Source: Macrotrachela quadricornifera
Taxonomy: Eukaryota; Rotifera; Eurotatoria; Philodinida; Philodinidae
Length of the DNA: 64,000 nucleotides
Assembly (NCBI GenBank): GCA_022393335.1
Contig: JAJEKB010021607.1
Coordinates: 92,338 to 156,337 of the forward strand
Direction: 5' to 3'
A program made the translations under genes and the position numbers. The notes beneath the pieces are model-generated. The model worked only from the letters and a program-made list of their open reading frames with translations, searched no databases and was not told where the DNA came from. Numbering within the stretch: the first letter of the stretch is position 1; each line of letters begins with the position of its first letter. This document shows positions 35,507 to 46,680 of the stretch, one piece after another.

Positions 35507-36237
35507 TTTTAGAAAATCATTTCAATAAATCTGAAATAAAAATAAAAACAGAAAACATCCATAGCACTGTTAATGCATTATGATATATAGTAATGAATGG
35601 AGAAGAGACGAGACCGAAGTCGATACACAAAATGCATAAATATAGTAGATCAGATGGACACAATAAGATCTTAGACGAATGGTAGTTTATATCGAAAGAG
35701 GTCACAATCGTTCATTCTTTAGTCATAACTTTTGAAATTAAGAATATTCTCGAAAATTTGTTACGATTATAAACAAAGTGTTATTTTCTTACACAAAGTG
35801 TATTTTGTACACTCTACTTTTTGGATAAAGTGTACAGCAGCGTGTATTTTGAGAGGAGCAGGTGTTCTGTACATTTTGTTTATGCTTAGTACACTTGCCA
35901 TTAGAAATACTGCTGATATATCTCTCTATCACATATAGAAAATGGGTATAGTATGGACTCGACTAATACTCAGACTGGCTTAAGCTCATCTCACAACCGT
36001 TATGTGCCATAGAATTAATGATTCATTCATATTTGTCCGTATACTATTCTTTCTTTTTTTTAAAATGAACAATAGATGTTCGTCTATGAATTCATTGGCT
36101 ATTTATCTATCAATACTAAATTTCTTTTCGGCAGGATCATTCGTTCATTCTGTTCAATAACAATAATGTGTACAAACAATCAATAAACATATATATATAT
36201 TCTATGCATTTAAAGTAAACAAGCAGTCAACGTTAAC
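35507..36237. other. 5' flank of F-box gene
   Basis: Spacer that includes the right word cluster of the 33.8-35.9 kb structure. A TA microsatellite lies at about 36190-36202. No other signal. Confidence 0.35.
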
Positions 36238-39200
36238 ATGAATCAGTCAAATGTTACTTTTCTTGATTTACCTAATGAAATATTATTTATAATTTTAAAG
36301 AAACTTGATAATATGGATGTTCTTTATTCATTATTGGATGTTGATAATCAACGACTTGATATGATAGTAAAAGAAAAAAATTTTACCGAAAATCTTAATT
36401 TTACATTAACAACATCAACTGATGATATTTTGTCGATTAATGATTTAGTATTTGATCGATTCTGCATCAATATATTACCAAGAATTAATTATAATGTTAA
36501 ATCTCTTATTCTTGAATCAGAATCTATGGAACATATTCTTCTTGCTGGCGATTATCCTAATTTAACTGAACTTAAACTCTTTAATTTCAAGGACAAAATT
36601 GCTTCATATTATTTTACAGGTGAACAATTTCGGTGCTGATCTGAGCATAGATTTTCATAGAAGCATTTTATACACTGCGCAGTACTTAATTGTTGTTTTT
36701 TTCTTTAGATAAATCACCATTTCGTCATATTTTTCAAGAACAACTCACAGATCTTATTCTTGTATACAAAAGTGATATTGATATTTTATTAGAAAGGCAA
36801 TTTCGATATGGTGTACACGAATACATTTTAAAATTCTTCAAAAATTTAAAATATTTGTCTATTAGTGGATTACCATCACTTTTAACACTTCGTGATTCAC
36901 CTTTGACCACCTGTTCTTCTTCAATTCTTTATAAATTATGTGTTTTTGTGAATTGTTTTGAAGAATGCCTTGCTCTACTCGATGGTCGCCTTAAACAATT
37001 AACAACATTTATTGTTATTATTGATGGTACACATTATGAGTCATTAACTATTTACAATATGGTAAGTTTATGTATTATTAGATTAATTTTTTTAAGTTAA
37101 AGCAATATTATTAATCACAGTAATATGATAAATGATTCCTAATGAATTACTATATTCATTTGAATGAACTACGTATAATTGAATATATATGTAAAATTGT
37201 CATAAACTATTTGATGCGAGAATATTGGAAATCTTATTGTAATGGGTATGACAGAATAAAGGACCCTCTCAGTATTTTTCAAACATATCATTTAATACTT
37301 TCAGTCTCGGAACAACTTTTTTTATCAAAACATTTAGTTTTATGTTCTTTACAAAACTATATCTATTAATGAAAGAATGGTTCATAATTTTTTTAATATG
37401 CAATACAAACAATTATTCAAATATAACGAATTTTCTAATTAAGACTTTCTAAAACTGTTTTATGAGTTCAAATGATATTAGTTTTAACTTTATTCTTATA
37501 TTGTATTGAAATAAAATAATCTATCAAATATTATACTCATCATTCGAAGATTAACCGCGTTAATCAACATAGAATAAAAACACTGCCATGTTATTGATGT
37601 TTTACTTCTATATTGATGAAAGCTGGGCATTAGATTGCTAATATTTTCATTTACTGTTGGAAGGTATAGCATTTTGATATTTATTAAATCGAAGACATAT
37701 ACTCAATGCTATAAATAACAACGATAACATGCTTAACAATTATTGAAGACTCAAACATTATTAATATTCACAAGCCGTGATTTAACTCAATAAGGGTATC
37801 ATGCCGATGTTTTATTTTATTTTCATTAACATGGTTAATCTTCGAATGATGAATATAATATTCGATAGATTATTTTATTTCAACACAATTATTCGAATAA
37901 CTAATATAAGAATAAAGTTAAAACTAATATCATTTGAACTCATAAAACAGTTTTAGAAAGTCTTAATTAGAAAATTTGTTGTATTTGAATAATTGTTTGT
38001 ATTGCATATTAAAAAAATTATGAACCATTCTTTCCTTAATAGATATAGTTTTGTAAAGAATATAAAACTAAATGTTTTGATAAAAAAAGTTGTTCCGAGA
38101 CTGAAAGTAGTAAATGATATGTTTCAAAAAATACAGAGAGGGATAGGGACAGTTATTCTTCCGCATATGTCATATTGTTATTTATAAGTTGTTTTGAAGA
38201 AATAAATCGAATGATTGAATTTTATTTGAATAAACAAGGTATTAACTTTCGTTTCATATTAGTTTTAATCGTATTGTACTATTTTTAGTCGAAAATGATT
38301 TTCTAAAATATAAAACTGAAAACGTTCATGTTCAGATATTTTCAAGATATATCTCATTGTCCGAAAATTGACCAAAAGACTTAATTTATCTGAATCTAAT
38401 TTTTCTGCCATACCTGTAACATGTCTTTGTTACTATAGAATTATCTTGTATGTAGTAAAAGTTAGGAAAATCCAATGTTTCGATTTTCATTGCAGAAAAA
38501 ATATATATTATTGAGATGAGAGAACATTTCTAATTGAATTAAATAGAAATGTATGTTTTCAATTATTTATTCATTTGAACTTTTATTTTATGATTGTTAA
38601 TAGCAGATTTTTAAATGTTGACTTATATTTTCTAGGATAATTTACCTAAGTTGAAATGTTTCTCATTAACTTGTTGCTGTATGATTAATCAATATGATAC
38701 TCAAGTTTTACCTCTTCTTCGTCGTATGTCAAACCTTGAAGAATTAACTTTGGATATTATTAACATTGATCGAACTTCATTTGTCGATGGTACCCAGATT
38801 CATAATGAAATTCTTGTTCATATGCCAAAACTTTATAAATTCAACTTTCATATTACTACTGAAACTGAACTGAATCATTTAGTTCACTATTTATCAAGTG
38901 ATGATATTCAACAAACGTTTACTAAAAATGGATATGAACAAGTGGCCTGTATTCTATACTACATTCATAATAGTGCTACATGTCATGTTTTTTCACTACC
39001 GTTCACGTTTGATCATTTAGAATCTATTGGAAACACATTTCCAGCTATTGATTTTGGTCATGTTACAAATTTATCAGTATACGATGTAGTTCCATTCAAA
39101 CATGAATTTTTTGCTCGAGTGGCTCGCTTTTTTCCGTTATTAAAAAAATTATCTGTTTTAAATTTCGAATCACAATCACAGATACTAGACAAAGTGGATT

Positions 39201-39511
39201 CTGGTGATAATCAAGTATATCAAGTTGAATTTCCTTTCCTTATTTCGCTTTGTTTGCAACTTAGTCATAATGATTATGTGGAGCAATTTCTCAATGTGGC
39301 AAAAACATATCTACCTCGTCTAACAAAATTGACAGTCGACTATTGTGCTTTAGCAATCGTAACGGAAAACTTTACAAGAGATACAACACGATATAATTGC
39401 AGTAAAGTGAAAGAATTATCTATCGAAGAAATATTAGTGCATTCAAAAGATTTTTATACTTATTTTCCTCTCTTATCATCTTGTTTTTGTTATAATTACT
39501 TTGCTTTATAA
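36238..39511 (+). CDS. F-box protein with LRR-like body, three exons
   Basis: Exons 36238-36619, 36709-37061 and 38636-39511 join in frame to 536 residues. Residues ~8-50 form the F-box (FLDLPNEILFIILKKLDNMD, VLYSLLDVDNQRLD), followed by family-specific blocks (NILPRINYNVKSLILESESM, MEHILLAGDYPNLTELKLF) and LRR-like strands. Exon 3 begins DNLPKLKCFSLTCCC and contains MSNLEELTLDI and HNEILVHMPKLYKFNF. It is the paralogue of the gene at 54.1 kb, with the same intron positions and phases, so the family expanded after this structure was fixed. Expected role: substrate receptor of an SCF ubiquitin ligase, target unknown. Intron 2 is 1.57 kb because a ~910-bp foldback element lies in it. Confidence 0.8.
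37250..38160. mobile_element. Foldback element with ~310-bp arms in F-box intron 2
   Basis: The left arm, about 37250-37562, and the right arm, about 37832-38160, are inverted copies with high identity over ~310 bp. They share CCTCTCaGTATTTTTcAAAC, AGTCTCGGAACAACTTTTTT, AATGAAAGAATGGTTCATAA and ATTCGAAGATTAACC. The spacer is ~270 bp. The outer ends (GACCCTCTCAGTATTTTT) match the ends of the 33.99-kb element and the end at 40332. Short open frames in it are not genes. Confidence 0.8.
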
Positions 39512-40479
39512 AATAAATAATAAAAAACTTTATCTTAACTAATCATTATGAGCATGTTTTTAACGATCAATATCGATTGATGATTTAATTATCTTTATGA
39601 TTTATTATCTATTATCAACTGATTTCTCAGAGTTAATATATAAAGTTAATTATTAAAAAATAGTATAGATTAACATTTCTTGATCCTTTCACTTTAATTA
39701 TCTCGAAATGAGAAGAAAAAGAAAATTTACAAAGATTTATCTTTTTCTGAACATATTCATAAAGAAATATGATATCAACTTCATATGTGAAAATTAGAAG
39801 TTATAATGTGAAATGAATATTTTTTAACTTTTCATTCTTGAAATCATCGCAATAAAAAATACGGGATTTCTATGAGTGCTTGGAGAACGATGGAAAAAAG
39901 TAAACTTGTGTCGCATTAGTTTTATGTTTATTACATCTGTAGAACTTTTTCTACCAAAATTTTACATGTTCTGCATCCTGCAGGTATGCAGCATGTGGAA
40001 TAAAGATTGGTCTAGGCCTTTCTAAGTGAATTAAACCGGTAAATATCAAAATTAAAAGAAAATATCAATAAAAGATACTGAGAAACGGTAAATTACGCGA
40101 TATTGGAAAATTATAAAAAAAATGGATGTTTTTTTGAAAGTACTGCTCATTTTCTCAAATGAATCCGTTTTATTTTAAAATATGACGAAAAATAATGAAC
40201 CAATGCGAAATAAGTCATTTTGTAGAGAATTTCACGGTGTATCTTTTTACAAAAAGCATGTCTTTTAGTTGAAAGAAAAAAGAGTTAAAGATAAAATACT
40301 GAGAGGTCCATTTCATCTAACGCATCCGTTATATACATTTATTCATTTATTTTATTTTATTTATTATATTTGTTATTTATATCTAGCAATAAATAAATTA
40401 ATTACAGAAAAAAAAATACATTAAATAATTTTAAATGTTTTTAGTCCGTATCTTCCACCGAAATTTGTATATATCACTA
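39512..40479. other. Intergenic with a solo MITE end
   Basis: Read leftwards from 40332 the sequence ATAACGGATGCG, GGACCTCTCAGTATTTTATC, then AAAGATACACCGTGAAATTC matches the right end of the 33.99-35.2 kb element. The opposite end was not found. A small palindrome lies at 39965-40000 (CTGCATCCTGCAGGTATGCAG). No gene. Confidence 0.45.
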
Positions 40480-40819
40480 TTAGTTTTCTTTTTTTGCTTC
40501 ATTTATATATGATTGAAGTGTAGCTAAAAAAAATATTGTTATAGATAGTGTAAAAAAAAAATTAACTCTTACCAATTTTTTTCTTTATGGATTCAAGTTC
40601 ATTTTCCAATCGTTTTTTTTGGTTTATTATATCTTCGCGTGGAAGACCGACTGATTTGCGTTTTTGAATTGCTTCATTACTATACTGCAGTATGTTCCTA
40701 ATAATTATGATCTAAAGTAAGACACAAAAGAAAATTTGATGATTTAATCGACAATGGTGACAATATACTTTGTTTTGGTATTCGGTCAATAAAGCTTGAT
40801 CAGAATATGATGTTGACAT
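40480..40819 (-). CDS. 77-residue coiled-coil protein, three exons
   Basis: Exons 40769-40819, 40573-40711 and 40480-40523 have good GT/AG borders and join in frame to 77 residues, beginning MSTSYSDQALLTEYQNK and ending YINEAKKEN. The middle is a charged amphipathic helix (LPREDIINQKKRLENELESI) with heptad leucine/isoleucine spacing, so a short coiled coil in a multi-protein complex is likely. The exon structure, clean frame and non-random composition argue for a real gene although it is very short. I do not recognise the orthologue; a small subunit of a kinetochore, BLOC or mediator-type complex is conceivable but unproven. It lies at the 3' side of the NCOA5 duplicate. Confidence 0.6.
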
Positions 40820-41246
40820 GACAATATTAATTCACAAAATAGAAAATGAATGAATGACTAAAGAAAACGAGACGAGAAAAATTATTCAGTCGAAATATAT
40901 TGTTTTTTTTCTCTGTGGTACTGTCCACGTCGTACGTTTGTTTACCATATTTTATATAGCTATTTAATTCGATAGCTTATTTAAAAAGTAAATAGAATTA
41001 AATTCAAGAGAATGCAAATGTTTACTAGTTCTCGATATCGAGTTATCATGAAATAAGTTTATTTAATTTTGTTAAATATTTTATGATTTCATGTCTTTTG
41101 TCTTTAGTGTGAGTGTATAAAAAAAGCTCACAAACTTTTTTTTACTTTATTAAAATCAAAACAGCTATTTGAAGATTAAATATTGTTATTGCTGTATATT
41201 AAGCAGGTACTGATGATAATGTTAGCATTTTCGTTTTCTTCTTCAA

Positions 41247-43320
41247 CTAATGAATAAGTATACGATCTATTTCTTCTAATGTTAATTGTCTACCATCAGC
41301 CAATAAACATAATAACATTGATAATGGTAATTTATCACCAAGAGTTAATATTGGTGGATTTATTTCTTGTTGAGAATGATTACTTGATTGACGAAGATAG
41401 TCATACGATGGAATGGGTTCAGAATAAATAATTGATTTATTATTTTGACGATATGAATTTACTTCTTCATCATGAACACGTTCTTTAAAGGACATAAAAT
41501 TAGTTATTATTATATGAATATCATCTTCCAATGTTAAGTTACGATGTTCTAAAATATATATAATTCAATAAAAGAGTCAAGTATTTTTCAAATAACTCTG
41601 GAAAAGAGATTTCTAGAGAAGCATTCTATTATACACGATTATGTTATATGTTATTTCCCAAGATTTATAGAATTTTCGCTGTTTTGCTACTACATATTCT
41701 ACTCAATATATTGTTGACAGATACTTTACTAGGAAATCAGCGACATATTCTTTTTGTAAAATTCAGAGTAAAATTGCAGTTAATAATTGTGTTAGCAGTA
41801 GTATGCTGATGTTACTTGTATGTCAAAAAAGGTGATCCTATATGTTGGAAAGTATACCTCTAGAATTTGCGGAAGAACTTCATTTTCAAAACAGTCTGAT
41901 ATTGAATAATGTGTCTAATTAAAAAAATAGCGTCACGTTTTATAAGAGTAATATACATTCCAAATTCATTTACTTTTTAGTTGTTGTTCCCACTAACTTA
42001 ATTGTACGTATCTACTATTTTCATCAATATTTACGTTTATAATATTATTTTATTAGTATGTGAATAAATGAATAAAAACATTTAGATGTTTAATTGTTCA
42101 GACTGACAATATTTTAAAGAATCAAACAAATTGAATATTCTTACCTTCTGTTTGTCCATATAGAATATGAAAAGAAGCTGTACGTCGTTCTTCATGCATA
42201 GGCATTGCAATAATTCCATATAAACATTGTAAATGAGTAGCATTTTCAATAGCTTCAGTTAATGTATAATCTTCACGAAGAAATATTATTGATGTTACAA
42301 GACCATGAGATCTAAGACGAGATTCAATTTCTTCTGCATAACTTCTATAATAAATATACAAATTATTTTTTTTCTTTTTCTATTTAATTATAATAAATAA
42401 TAAAACCTTTGTCGAATATTAACAATAATTATTTGACAATCAACTAATTCATTTGAATTTTTAGGTCCTGTTAAAATTGAATATGGTATTTGATGATTTC
42501 GAGATATTGAATCATTAGAAGATCGACGAGAATCAGATTTTGATGATAAATTATATGTTTGATCATCAATTTCTAATCCAGTTTGATTACTAAAAAGAAA
42601 TTGAAATTTATTTTGTTTTTTAAATAAGAAAATATTTTAAGATACTTTTGATGATTAAAATTGGATCTTTCATGTGTTGAAAATCTTTTTCGACATGATT
42701 CATTATTTGATGAATATCGATGAGAAGTTCTTTCATAATTTCTTAATTATAATCAAATTTATTTTATTTATAAAAACAAATATAAATATATTACATGTTT
42801 GAAGATCTATCTGTTGTTGATGATGATGATGATGATTTAATACTTGATGAACGTGCATCTTTTGCTGGTAAAACATCTAAATTCATTTCATAAATATCTA
42901 TTAGTTTTTCTTTAAATCTGTTTTTTTTACCAAGTTTGTTTCCTTTTAATATTAAAGGTATATGTGCTTCTTTGATTAATTTTTTTGCATCTTCAATTCG
43001 ATTATATTGCACAAATATATGATCTTTAAATGCTCGTATATCTAAAATTTTGAACAACAAAAAAAGATTAATGAAGAAACTAAAACGATAATGTACAAAC
43101 CTGAAACTTTGCCAAATGGTTTAAAAAAATTCAATAATTCTTCATCAGTAACTTTTTCAGTTGGAACATTTCCAACATAAACTTTTGCATCAATATTTTC
43201 TCTAAAAAGAAAACATCTATTATATTAAACAAAATATACATATATAAAAGTGATGAGGGAATTTACATTTCATGATATGACCATTTTCGATTATATCGTT
43301 CATGAGTGTCTTTACTCTCA
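41247..43320 (-). pseudogene. NCOA5-like partial duplicate (copy C)
   Basis: Homologous to the gene at 24.9-28.2 kb. Exons 2-6 keep length (or codon-multiple change) and open frame: 43101-43201, 42795-43041, 42646-42741, 42407-42589 and 42145-42344. Exon 7 starts at 41548. Exon 1 is cut: a ~110-bp deletion removes the ATG and the first ~22 codons (only the part near 43267-43318 remains). Exon 7 runs into a stop at 41247 after LTLEEIDRILIH, with more stops beyond, and the final Q/S/T-rich exon is absent. In exon 3 the Lys run is one shorter and the Ser run is longer. It keeps both the RRM-like and anticodon-binding-like regions, so a truncated product is not impossible, but no start codon is visible. 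Confidence 0.8.
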
Positions 43321-43645
43321 TCAATTAATGTATATAATGTTGAATCGATTGGAGAATTATTTTTACAAATGAATTTATCTTTCAAATGCATAAATGTGTT
43401 TACTAGATGTACTGTATAGAAATGATAAAGAAATTCTGTTGGTTAGAGAAAGAAGATTTATTTAAATATCATGTCATTGATTAATGTTCTTTGAGAACGT
43501 TTTATCTCTTTCAGTATTATAAAAAAAGAAACGAAATTATCTGGATTTTATTTAGATCGATGTTTGATTAAAATTTTTATCAAACAAAATAAACAATAAT
43601 ATTCTCTTATATTTTTGTAAAATGTAGATAAAAACAAAAAGTTCA

Positions 43646-45604
43646 TTAAACTAAAGAAGGAAATGTATGATTAAATGGATTATTAGCTGCTAATAATTTT
43701 CGTCTAATTGTTCCATCATCATGTCGATAAGCCATATCACATAACAAACATTCAATTGAATGTTTATTTGCTTCTTCAAAATATTTAACCATTTTAATAA
43801 AACTTGGTCTTAATTGTTTTTCATTTCTCCATTGATGATATTGAATATAAAGATTTTGATTTTGTATAATATTATGAATAAATTTAGCCACATCATTTAC
43901 TGATGTAAATTGTCGTAAATGAATAATACATGAATAATTATAACATGGAAGCCATTCATCAACATTAGGTGCACCTAAATAAATTGGAACACTTCCAGCA
44001 GCTAATGGTTGCCATAATTTCTCAGTAACATAATCATATTCTAAACTATTTTCAATAGCAATAGTAAAAAGATATTCACTAGCAAGGGCTGTTTTTTCTT
44101 TAGCATATTTTTTAGGATCAGATGCATTTGAAGATACAGTCCAATTAGAATTTCCACATTTTCCACGAACATCAATATGAATATAACGCATTAATTCAAG
44201 CACATATCCAGTGCGATTTGACGGTGTATCACAATTACTATTCATCCAGAGAATAGGTGCTCGATCTAAATAATGAATTTTATTAGATAAATATTGATAT
44301 ATTAAAAAATTTTGTCAGATAAACTATTTCACTATTGCGAAGAGTAAATGGTAAACGATATTCCAGAGATATTTTCAAAAGTAAATACGAAGTCACTCGC
44401 AAATAAACATAAGAATATAAGTTTCGCTAGTAAAAAGTTCAAAATAAATTATTTTTATAAAGATTGATAAATTTGACAAACCTTGCTGACAGATTGAGAT
44501 TTATATCGTCTATAATTTCTATTTCATTAGAATACATGAATTTTATATTTACTTTTTCAATACATCTTGTTATCATCCTTCGAATGTAACGATTTTCAAC
44601 AATGGATCATCTATTCAGATGCTATAGAATATTTCTATATATTGGTTTATCTTTCAATTTTACATTGATATCAATCTCAATTATTAGATTTTAAGCTTCT
44701 GATTATAAATTTGATGATTGACAGTTGAGAACGCTAATTATATGAAATTATAATATCTTAGAAATCTGCATCTTTAAAAAAAATAATAATAAAACGAACC
44801 TTTATTTTTATTATCTAACACTTGTTTTATTGTTAATCGTCTATTAAATTTATTTGTTATTCTATCTACATAATCCGGTAAATGTACATCCGTAATAAGA
44901 TCAAATATTCGTCGATCATATCCAAGAGTAATATCGAATAAAGATAAAAGTCGTTTTTTATCAACAACAGAAGGATAATATCCTATTGATTCACCTTCTA
45001 ATGTTAAACCCCATTTTGATATTTGTCTATCATAATATGGTGCTAATGCTTGACCATACAATTCTGTAGTTATGGTTGTATATGCTTCAGCACGTATAGA
45101 TGGTTTTTGATGAGGATTAGAAAGTAATTCTAATGCTGGACTTTTTCGACATATCCAATCAGGTTCAACTCCAACGGCTACTTTTCCACCTCGAAGACAT
45201 TGAACTTTTTCAGTAAATTCATTAGTGAGATAAACAAGAGTACATGGAATCTTTGGACAATCTGGCCTATTTTGTGCATGACAATAAGCATTAGCAATAG
45301 GAAGATAGTGAGAAGGAACTTCACATAATGTTTGATTCCCACGACCACCAATAAGAATATAACGCCATAGATCTAAATCCAATATATCCAAAGAATTTGT
45401 GTGCCTATATGAATAATAAAAATTTTTAGAATATTATCTCATTGTTAAACAATCCATTTATTCAATGAAAATGATTTAAAATTTTTGACATTATTTCAGT
45501 TATACAGATGATGATATGAAAATTTTAACTTTTATGTTAATTACCTTATAAGGTTAGTTGAGTCAAGATTATTATTAGGGAATGATAATGATAATAAGTT
45601 CCAG
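43646..45604 (-). CDS. Alpha-1,3-fucosyltransferase (GT10), copy C, start codon lost
   Basis: The main exons are 44800-45404 and 43646-44265, joined in phase 1 at NKD|RAPILWMNSNC. The GT10 signature (IENSLEYDYVTEKLW, LAAGSVPIYLGAP) and a normal short end (NNPFNHTFPSLV) are intact. The exon 2 acceptor AG is present. The segment homologous to copy B exon 1 (45545-45604) has CTG where B has ATG, and its length differs by 4 nt, so the frame into exon 2 has no ATG. Either an upstream start with another splice pattern exists or the gene is dead. The adjacent minus frame 45575-45793 is hydrophobic but its frame does not join. It is nearly identical to copy B, about 12.2 kb apart. Confidence 0.7.
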
Positions 45605-45946
45605 TGATTTAACAATCTTTTGATGACAAAGACGTAGCAGAAAAAAAGAAAAACCTAAATTGATAAAATTAATACAGATTATACAATAAAATAATCTAAA
45701 TACCGCATAAATAATGATAAAAATGACACACACTTTATAGGTTGTCATCAAAATTTCGTTTGCCAAATGTTGTTCCTGTTTAGATACTTCCAAAAATTAC
45801 CTTTTTTTTCCTTCATAAAAATAGATGAATATAATTTAAACATACTTCAGTTATAATAATCCTTCATGCGTATCGAACAGTACAAAAAAAAAAGGTAACT
45901 ATAGGACACATTGAGTCATCATTTCATTTCATTTACTATGAATAAA
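45605..45946. other. 5' flank of GT10 copy C
   Basis: Holds the hydrophobic frame mentioned under the GT10 gene and AT-rich spacer. Its first ~60 bp are homologous to the 5' flank of copy B. Confidence 0.35.
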
Positions 45947-46544
45947 GTGGTAAAATGTTGACGAGAAAATGTCGAAAGTGAAAATGCCGAAAAAAAATGT
46001 CGAAAGCAATAATAGCGCATATTGCATTATCTCTTTTATTGATGAAAATTATAGACTAAACCTATTTAAAAAATGCAAAGATAAATAAACATTACGTCGA
46101 TAGATGAAATCTTTACAGAACTTCTTTTTAAAAATTGCGATTTTCGAATAACTCGCGAATAAAAAACAATATCGAGATACGGTTTCTGCTATAATAAAGA
46201 TGACAGTTGGAGGTATATATCTTGTATAAAGATCCTAATACCAATCAGGCCATTTTCCTTAATAAGCTTGACAGATCTTCGAAAAATCATTTTAGAAAAA
46301 TATTCTTTATCCAGGAGGCTAATACTCAAAGAGTTAAAATAACAAAAGTTGAAGTTAAACTAGATGCTCGCAATGCATCGTCAGCTGATAGCTATTTATT
46401 CGACGACGTTCTTGATGGTCCTTCTTTCAATTTTTTCTTTTCGCCCTTTTTTGTTTCGACGTTTCGTTTTTCGATAATCAGCTTTTTGCCATTTTTCTTT
46501 CGGCATTTTCACTTTTAACATTTTGTCTTTCGACATTTAACCAC
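45947..46544. mobile_element. Inverted element with AAAATGTCGAAAG word arrays
   Basis: The left end 45947-46005 (GTGGTAAAATGTTGACG, AAAATGTCGAAAGTGAAAAT, GCCGAAA) and the right end read from 46544 (TGGTTAAATGTCGAAAGAC, AAAATG, AAAAGTGAAAATGCCGAAAG) are inverted, ~57 bp. The right side continues as an array of CGAAA/GTCGAAA variants to about 46380. The chance open frame 46207-46518 is F-rich because it reads the array. The 600-bp unit has no coding capacity. Confidence 0.65.
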
Positions 46545-46680
46545 CTATTCATACTATGTAACTGAGGAAATGATTTCTTTAATAAATGACTATGTAAAAC
46601 ATAATTTTCTTTCAATAATCAATCTTTATTTAAATAAATAATAGTCATAGCATTTCTCAATTATATAATTTCATTCATTA

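Larger units (their letters stand above)
33777..35913. mobile_element. Possible ~2.1-kb element with AAAGTGTACA word clusters at both ends
   Basis: Outer ends match as an inverted pair: GCAGTATTTCTAATAG at 33777 and, read from 35913 leftwards, GCAGTATTTCTAATGG. Just inside both ends are clusters of AAGTGTACA / TGTACATTTTG words (33800-33895 and 35780-35895). The interior holds other MITEs (33993-35205, 34690-34940, 35424-35506), so this would be an old, nested structure. The 16-bp end match is the main support; the target duplication is not evident. Confidence 0.35.

Noticed and set aside
45575..45793. Hydrophobic frame upstream of GT10 copy C, a possible membrane anchor
   Set aside because: It ends at a stop before the exon 1 donor and its frame does not join exon 2; the first codon is TTG, not ATG.
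46207..46518. 103-residue plus-strand frame
   Set aside because: Its C-terminal half reads the CGAAA word array as poly-F; the first half has no recognisable domain.
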